Program-made: the position numbers and the translations under genes | Assembly: GCA_945788205.1 (NCBI GenBank) | Contig: CALZLE010000055.1 | Coordinates: 1-8,176 of the forward strand | DNA length: 8,176 bases | Direction of reading: 5' to 3' | Source: an uncultured Desulfuromonadales bacterium | Lineage (GTDB): Bacteria > Desulfobacterota > Desulfuromonadia > Desulfuromonadales > Geopsychrobacteraceae | Part shown: piece after piece, positions 5,588 to 8,176 of the stretch | Layout: every line of letters begins with the position of its first letter | Numbering within the stretch: the stretch's first letter is position 1 | Notes under the pieces: generated by a model | What the model was told of the DNA's origin: nothing | What the model saw: the letters and a program-made list of their open reading frames with translations, nothing else | Databases searched by the model: none

Positions 5588-6442
5588 GTGAAAAATCATA
5601 AAACAATTATCCTGTCGAATCAGGAAATATCCCCTGGTTATTATCGGATGCAGATACTGGCGCCGGAGTATAATCGCTTGGCTAAGCCGGGTCAGTTTGT
5701 CATGTTTCGGGTCCAGCGCTCGTTGCCGCCTTTGCTGCGCCGACCCTTCGGCATTTTCCGGGCTGGATATGTCGCTCCCGATTGTGATGGGATGCCGCCA
5801 AAAGAATTTATCGAGCTGATTTACAAAGTCGTTGGCAGCGGTACCGAAATCATGCAAGAGCTGCATCAGGGTGACCGGATAGAGTTGCTCGGCCCATTAG
5901 GTCGTGGTTTTGATCTTGGCGAGCCGGATGAAGAGAAAATTCTTGTCGGTGGCGGGATTGGATTGGTTCCGCTGTATATGCTGGCAGAGAAGATGGTTGC
6001 GAACTCCAACGTCCGTCTGCTGATGGGGGGGCGCACCCGCGATGACATCATCACTGTCACTGAATTTGAGCGGCTTGGTGTCGAGACCTATGTTTCCACT
6101 GAAGACGGCAGCCTCGGCGAAGAGGGTCTGGTCACCCAGGTGTTGGAGCGAAAGCTGGATAAATATCCAAACGCTTCGGTTTATACCTGCGGACCGATGC
6201 CGATGATTGATGCGGTACAGAAAATCTGTGCCAGTCGCGGTACCTCTCTGCAGGTCTCACTGGAAGCCTTAATGGCTTGCGGTGTCGGCGCCTGTCTCGG
6301 CTGCGTCGTCAAGGGTGTCGGTCATAGTGATGAAAATCCACAGTATCTTTGCACCTGCAAGCATGGCCCGGTATTTAACGCTGAAGAGTTGGATTGGAGT
6401 CGTTTAGAAAAGCGGGATGCTGATTGTGGAGGGTGTGTCTAA
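5588..6442 (+). CDS. pyrK: Dihydroorotate dehydrogenase B, electron transfer subunit
   Basis: Iron-sulfur flavoprotein subunit of class 1B dihydroorotate dehydrogenase. It carries FAD and a [2Fe-2S] cluster and passes electrons from PyrD to NAD+. From GTG 5588 the protein has 284 residues, longer than the roughly 256 of B. subtilis PyrK. Ferredoxin-reductase FAD domain: PGQFVMFRV (34-42) and LLRRPFGIF (49-57). NAD-binding domain: VGGGIGLVPLY (120-130) and YTCGPMPM (199-206). The 2Fe-2S site is C231, C236 and C239 in MACGVGACLGC plus C257 in CKHGPVF, as in the family. Extra length comes partly from a segment around 58-74 in the FAD domain and a tail after 268. The tail ends DCGGCV and another cysteine, C255, sits beside the last ligand. 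It lies 48 nt after rimI and overlaps pyrD by one base, so translation is probably coupled. Confidence 0.95.
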   Translation: MKNHKTIILSNQEISPGYYRMQILAPEYNRLAKPGQFVMFRVQRSLPPLLRRPFGIFRAGYVAPDCDGMPPKEFIELIYKVVGSGTEIMQELHQGDRIELLGPLGRGFDLGEPDEEKILVGGGIGLVPLYMLAEKMVANSNVRLLMGGRTRDDIITVTEFERLGVETYVSTEDGSLGEEGLVTQVLERKLDKYPNASVYTCGPMPMIDAVQKICASRGTSLQVSLEALMACGVGACLGCVVKGVGHSDENPQYLCTCKHGPVFNAEELDWSRLEKRDADCGGCV

Positions 6443-7389
6443 TGGCAGAAACTAAAGGACAGACAGTAAAAATGACGCGACCTAAAATGGCCGTTGAGAT
6501 TGCCGGCTTGCAATTCAAAAACCCGGTTATGCCGGCCTCTGGAACCTTTGGTTATGGCGAAGAGTATGCGCCCTTTCTGGATTTAAATCGTCTCGGTGCA
6601 ATTGTAACCAAGGGCCTTTCACTGAATCCGAAGGCGGGCAATGCTACTCCACGAATTTGTGAAACAGTCAGTGGTATGCTCAATGCCATCGGGCTGCAGA
6701 ATGTCGGGATCGACGCTTTTATTCAACACAAGATGCCGTTTCTCGAACAACTCGACTCGCCGGTGATTGTCAATTTTTTCGGCAACACTCTTGAAGAGTA
6801 TGTAGAGGTCGCTGCTCGGTTGGAGGATGTGCCGGGTGTCGCTGGTCTGGAAATGAATATTTCCTGCCCGAACGTTAAACATGGTGGGATTGTCTTTGGA
6901 ACCGAGGCGAGCGCAGCACACGAAGTTGTTTCACAAGTGCGGAAAAAGACCAGTAAGCCGTTGATTGTCAAATTGACACCGAATGTGACGAATATCCAGG
7001 TGACAGCAAAAGCGGTTGAGGATGCCGGCGCCGATGCCATCAGCTTGATTAACACCCTGACCGGCATGGCGGTCGACGTTAAAACCCGCAAGCCGCGGAT
7101 CGCCAATACCATTGGTGGCCTTTCCGGCCCGGCAATTCGGCCGATAGCAGTGCGGATGGTACATCAAGTGGTGCAGGCGGTGAAGGTTCCGGTTATCGGT
7201 ATCGGTGGCATCTCTCGCGCTATGGATGCGCTCGAATTTTTGATCGTCGGCGCCAAAGCAGTGCAGGTCGGGACGGCTAATTTTGTCGACCCTAACGCTA
7301 TGGCAACGATTATCGACGGTTTGGAAGAATTCTGTCAGTACGAGGGGATAGAGGATATTAACGATCTGATCGGCACTCTGGAGGTATAA
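6442..7389 (+). CDS. pyrD: Dihydroorotate dehydrogenase B, catalytic subunit (class 1B)
   Basis: FMN enzyme of pyrimidine synthesis that oxidises dihydroorotate to orotate in the cytosol, working as a heterotetramer with PyrK. The protein has 315 residues, close to B. subtilis PyrD (311). Motifs along the TIM barrel: PASGTFGYGEEY (31-42), TKGLSLNP with K57, NAIGLQN (81-87), NISCPNVKHGG with C142 as the catalytic base typical of class 1 enzymes, KLTPN, INTLTG, and the C-terminal phosphate-binding GIGGIS and VQVGTANF. The ATG shares one base with the pyrK stop (TAATG) and has GGAGGG 8 nt upstream. Later ATG codons at 6472 and 6487 would still keep the core but have poorer sites. The cysteine base and the adjacent pyrK exclude the membrane quinone-linked class 2 type. 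Confidence 0.97.
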   Translation: MAETKGQTVKMTRPKMAVEIAGLQFKNPVMPASGTFGYGEEYAPFLDLNRLGAIVTKGLSLNPKAGNATPRICETVSGMLNAIGLQNVGIDAFIQHKMPFLEQLDSPVIVNFFGNTLEEYVEVAARLEDVPGVAGLEMNISCPNVKHGGIVFGTEASAAHEVVSQVRKKTSKPLIVKLTPNVTNIQVTAKAVEDAGADAISLINTLTGMAVDVKTRKPRIANTIGGLSGPAIRPIAVRMVHQVVQAVKVPVIGIGGISRAMDALEFLIVGAKAVQVGTANFVDPNAMATIIDGLEEFCQYEGIEDINDLIGTLEV

Positions 7390-7401
7390 CAGGTCCAGTT
7401 T

Positions 7402-8176
7402 ATGGATGTCATTGCAACTCACGTCAACGCTGATTTCGACTGCCTCGGTTCGATGATCGCTGCCAAGCGATTGTACCCCGAAGCAGTGTTGGTATTTCCC
7501 GGCGGTCAGGAACGTGGCTTGCGTGATTTTCTGCTGCAGAGCACCCTGTATGCTTATGGCGTAAAAGGGACCCGCGATATTGATCTCGATCAGGTCACGC
7601 GGCTGATTCTTGTTGATGTTCGCAGTTCGGCACGTATCGGACCGTTCGCCGCAATCCTCGACAATCCGGAACTTGAAATTCACATCTACGACCATCATCC
7701 GTCAGATGAGAAAACGGTCGTTGGCCAACTTGAACATATCGAGCAGGTCGGTGCCACAACCACAATTTTAACCCACCTGTTTATCGAACGTGGAATCGTC
7801 CCGACCCCCGATGAGGCGACGATGATGATGCTCGGTCTTTATGAAGATACCGGGCATTTAATGTTTACCGGAACCACGCCACGCGATTATCTGGCAGCAG
7901 CTTTTCTGCTAGAGCATGGTGCCAATCTCAATACAGTTTCTGATTTTTTGATTCGAGAAATGACCCCTGAGCAGATCGAGCTGCTCAATGAGCTGATTAA
8001 ATCGTGTCAGAAAAAAGTAATCAACGGTGTCGAGGTTGCGATTACCTACGCTTCGATCGATTATTACGTCGGTGATATCTCTTCACTGGCCCACAAGTTA
8101 AAAGATATCGAAAATCTCAACGTGTTAATTGTTGCTGTGCGGATGGAGGATCGGGTCTTTCTGGTCGGTCGGTCAC
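7402..8176 (+). CDS. DHH/DHHA1 family protein, probable N-terminus of a CBS/tRNA nucleotidyltransferase fusion, 3' end missing
   Basis: Reading frame from ATG 7402 open to the right edge, 258 residues visible. DHH phosphoesterase motifs in order: THVNADFDCLGS (6-17, metal-binding D11 and D13), LVDVRSS (70-76) with D72, IYDHHP (95-100) with D97-H98-H99, and LYEDTGH (146-152) with D149. A linker and the beginning of a DHHA1 domain follow from about 205; the glycine-rich end of DHHA1 is not reached. DHH proteins hydrolyse phosphodiester bonds in short RNA, cyclic dinucleotides or related substrates. The start MDVIATHVNADFDCLGSM resembles the large DHH-CBS-polyA polymerase proteins of Geobacter relatives and Aquifex, the latter including an A-adding tRNA nucleotidyltransferase. 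That fusion is inferred from memory, since those domains lie outside. It begins 12 nt after pyrD with only a weak AGG as ribosome-binding site, so it is probably in the same operon. Confidence 0.85.
   Translation, partial: MDVIATHVNADFDCLGSMIAAKRLYPEAVLVFPGGQERGLRDFLLQSTLYAYGVKGTRDIDLDQVTRLILVDVRSSARIGPFAAILDNPELEIHIYDHHPSDEKTVVGQLEHIEQVGATTTILTHLFIERGIVPTPDEATMMMLGLYEDTGHLMFTGTTPRDYLAAAFLLEHGANLNTVSDFLIREMTPEQIELLNELIKSCQKKVINGVEVAITYASIDYYVGDISSLAHKLKDIENLNVLIVAVRMEDRVFLVGRS

Noticed and set aside
6931..7698. 255-codon minus-strand frame opposite pyrD and the DHH gene
   Set aside because: Both opposite-strand genes have complete family motifs in their own frames. The antisense translation shows no domain.

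Overview
The window looks like ordinary chromosomal sequence from a Gram-negative anaerobe of the Desulfuromonadales/Geobacter type (former Deltaproteobacteria). This is inferred from a four-cysteine L28 protein, a long Rel gene followed by ridA and rpmB, a PyrK/PyrD class 1B pair, and a DHH-type multidomain protein starting after pyrD. The assignment rests on gene content and remembered family features, not on a search. Coding density is high and I see no tRNA, rRNA, CRISPR array, insertion sequence or phage gene.

Layout. Bases 2-1912 (+) hold the 3' part of a bifunctional-type (p)ppGpp synthetase/hydrolase, open to the left edge, followed by ridA (1937-2317, +). A bidirectional terminator (2339-2374) separates them from a leftward block. 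In transcription order on the minus strand that block is purM (4849-3806), purN (3790-3131), a DUF523/TudS-like gene (3123-2665) and rpmB (2589-2398). purM has a near-consensus sigma-70 promoter just upstream (TTGACA, 17 nt, TTTAAT), with a 15-bp inverted repeat over its -35 box. rpmB appears to have its own promoter after the DUF523 stop. The 234-bp divergent gap at 4850-5083 holds the purM promoter and a small inverted repeat, with no convincing rightward promoter. Rightward from 5084 run rimI, pyrK, pyrD and the N-terminal part of a DHH/DHHA1 protein that continues beyond the right edge.

Functional picture. The window combines nucleotide synthesis (two purine steps, PurN and PurM, and the dihydroorotate oxidation step of pyrimidine synthesis, PyrK with PyrD), nucleotide alarmone control (Rel), translation (L28, RimI, a probable tRNA 3'-end enzyme) and metabolite repair (RidA, possibly the TudS-like protein). 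I do not see a new multi-gene system. The points most worth checking are a changed hydrolase motif in Rel, four extra cysteines in the DUF523 protein, and the possible operator at the purM promoter.
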